Source of the DNA: Sneathiella sedimenti
GTDB taxonomy: Bacteria > Pseudomonadota > Alphaproteobacteria > Sneathiellales > Sneathiellaceae
Assembly (NCBI RefSeq): GCF_017313765.1
Contig: NZ_JAFLNC010000001.1
Span: 620,001 to 684,000, forward strand
Direction of reading: 5' to 3'
DNA: 64,000 bases
A model generated the notes under the pieces. That model saw only the letters and a list, made by a program, of their open reading frames with translations, was not told the origin of the DNA and did not search any database. The position numbers and the translations under genes were made by a program. Position 1 is the first letter of the stretch, and every line of letters starts with the position of its first letter. Below are positions 63,208 to 64,000 of this stretch, one piece after another.

Positions 63208-64000
63208 CTACACTGACTTGATGCTTACGGGGGGTGCGCTTACTCGTTCGGGCCGCTCCAGTTTCTTTAAAGGACCAAGCTTGGTCTGGAAATATGACCG
63301 CCCTTTGGGGTCATATTGCGGAAAAGCAATCTTTGAGTCCCTGAAGCTTTTCAGCGGTTGACCCAAGCCTTTTATTCCCTCTTCTCGGGTTCGACGCACG
63401 AGATCGAAATCTAGAAAAACCGGAATGATTTCCGCTCCTCTTCCGGCCTGGTGAAGAACATCCCCTTCGGGACTGAAAATGGCAGATCGACCATATCCCA
63501 GCCTGCCGGTATTATTTATATCGACAAAATAAAGCTGATTAATTCCAGCTGTTGCACGGCTGACCGAAAGTTCAAAATCGCGGTCAATGGTATTTGTCAG
63601 GGTTGGATGCAGGATTACTTCCGCGCCGAGCGAAGCCAGCGCCCTGGACGTTTCCGGAAACCAGCTGTCATAACAGATGGAAAGCCCGAACCGCCCGACT
63701 TCGGGGACATCGAATACTGTATGTTCAAGTCCACCGGTCACGCCTTGCTCGTAAGGCTGGAAAGGGTAAATTTTGCGGTGCCTCGTAACCACTTCACCTG
63801 CTGGATTGATAACAGGCGAAGTGTTGTGGATCTGGCCTTCATGAACTTCATAGAACGATCCCGGGATAAGCCAGATACCGTGTTTTCGGGCAAGGGAACA
63901 AAAATACTCTTCTGCCGGCCCCGGCATCGGTTGGGCGGCCTGCAGGTCTGGTCCGAAAGCACAGAGTTCCCCAAACATAATCATCTCGACCCAGGGAAAA
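63208..64000 (-). CDS. nitrilase-superfamily carbon-nitrogen hydrolase, N-terminus beyond window
   Basis: The frame is open to the right edge (FPWVEMIMFGELCAFG at the edge), so about the first 40 residues are missing. Catalytic set: Glu in FGELCAFG, Lys in RHRKIYPF, Cys in ICYDSWFPE. It hydrolyses an amide, nitrile or carbamoyl bond; the exact branch is not clear. Convergent with purU. Confidence 0.88.
   Translation of the reverse strand, partial: FPWVEMIMFGELCAFGPDLQAAQPMPGPAEEYFCSLARKHGIWLIPGSFYEVHEGQIHNTSPVINPAGEVVTRHRKIYPFQPYEQGVTGGLEHTVFDVPEVGRFGLSICYDSWFPETSRALASLGAEVILHPTLTNTIDRDFELSVSRATAGINQLYFVDINNTGRLGYGRSAIFSPEGDVLHQAGRGAEIIPVFLDFDLVRRTREEGIKGLGQPLKSFRDSKIAFPQYDPKGRSYFQTKLGPLKKLERPERVSAPPVSIKSV

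Overview
The window is a stretch of alphaproteobacterial chromosome, probably from a marine or aquatic member near Rhodospirillales/Sneathiella-type lineages (lineage is inference). The signs are: both Fur and the heme-type regulator Irr, a MucR/Ros regulator, the gene order tsaB-rimI-mucR-fur-plsC-miaB-phoH-ybeY-corC-lnt-xre-metK-trmB, the run rimP-nusA-rnpM-infB-rbfA-truB-rpsO-pnp, a VPLPA-CTERM protein, and a heterotetrameric sarcosine oxidase operon with purU.

Layout. 1-3.1 kb: an LDH2-type dehydrogenase (cut by the window edge), an HpcH/HpaI aldolase, a polysaccharide deacetylase and a D-Ala-D-Ala dipeptidase-like M15 peptidase. 3.2-14.5 kb: tRNA modification, envelope and ribosome-maturation genes. 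14.6-24.1 kb: the transcription/translation block from a leader terminator before rimP to a strong terminator after pnp. 24.2-28.7 kb: a flavin oxidoreductase, irr, and a rubrerythrin / HdrCB-like Fe-S / DUF3501 cluster that starts from a near-consensus promoter with an Irr-box-like dyad just upstream. 28.7-39.5 kb: SH3 protein, 2-hydroxyacid dehydrogenase, TRIC channel, VPLPA-CTERM protein, MarC, DNA polymerase I, a 59-residue zinc-finger protein, a lone ABC ATPase, a 1-Cys peroxiredoxin and an amidohydrolase.

39.6-56.5 kb: a 16.8-kb integrated element in tRNA-Arg(CCG), bounded by a perfect 59-bp direct repeat. Paired GGTAAGCA repeats, likely integrase arm sites, lie inside each end. The right (minus-strand) half holds integrase, an excisionase-like regulator, a replication protein, a Toprim/RecA-like primase-helicase and two damaged phage-type genes. 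No capsid, tail or lysis gene is visible, so it looks like a phage-satellite or minimal integrative element. The left (plus-strand) half is cargo: an unknown 300-residue protein, a single-chain type ISP restriction-modification enzyme, and two tightly linked unknown genes (a 319-residue soluble protein and a 191-residue four-helix membrane protein). A GmrSD-like DUF262/DUF1524 nuclease faces them. The pair behind the type ISP enzyme is the best candidate for an undescribed defence module. Two non-coding structures stand out in the element: a nested dyad that would hide the ribosome binding site of the excisionase-like gene, and a GC-rich foldable stretch near 50 kb. Just outside attR lies what looks like a decayed Mrr-type restriction gene, suggesting repeated use of this tRNA as a defence-gene hotspot.

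57.2-64 kb: soxB-soxD-soxA-soxG-purU, which demethylate sarcosine to glycine and handle the folate-bound one-carbon unit. The soxD product lacks three of the four usual zinc ligands. A nitrilase-family hydrolase runs off the right edge.
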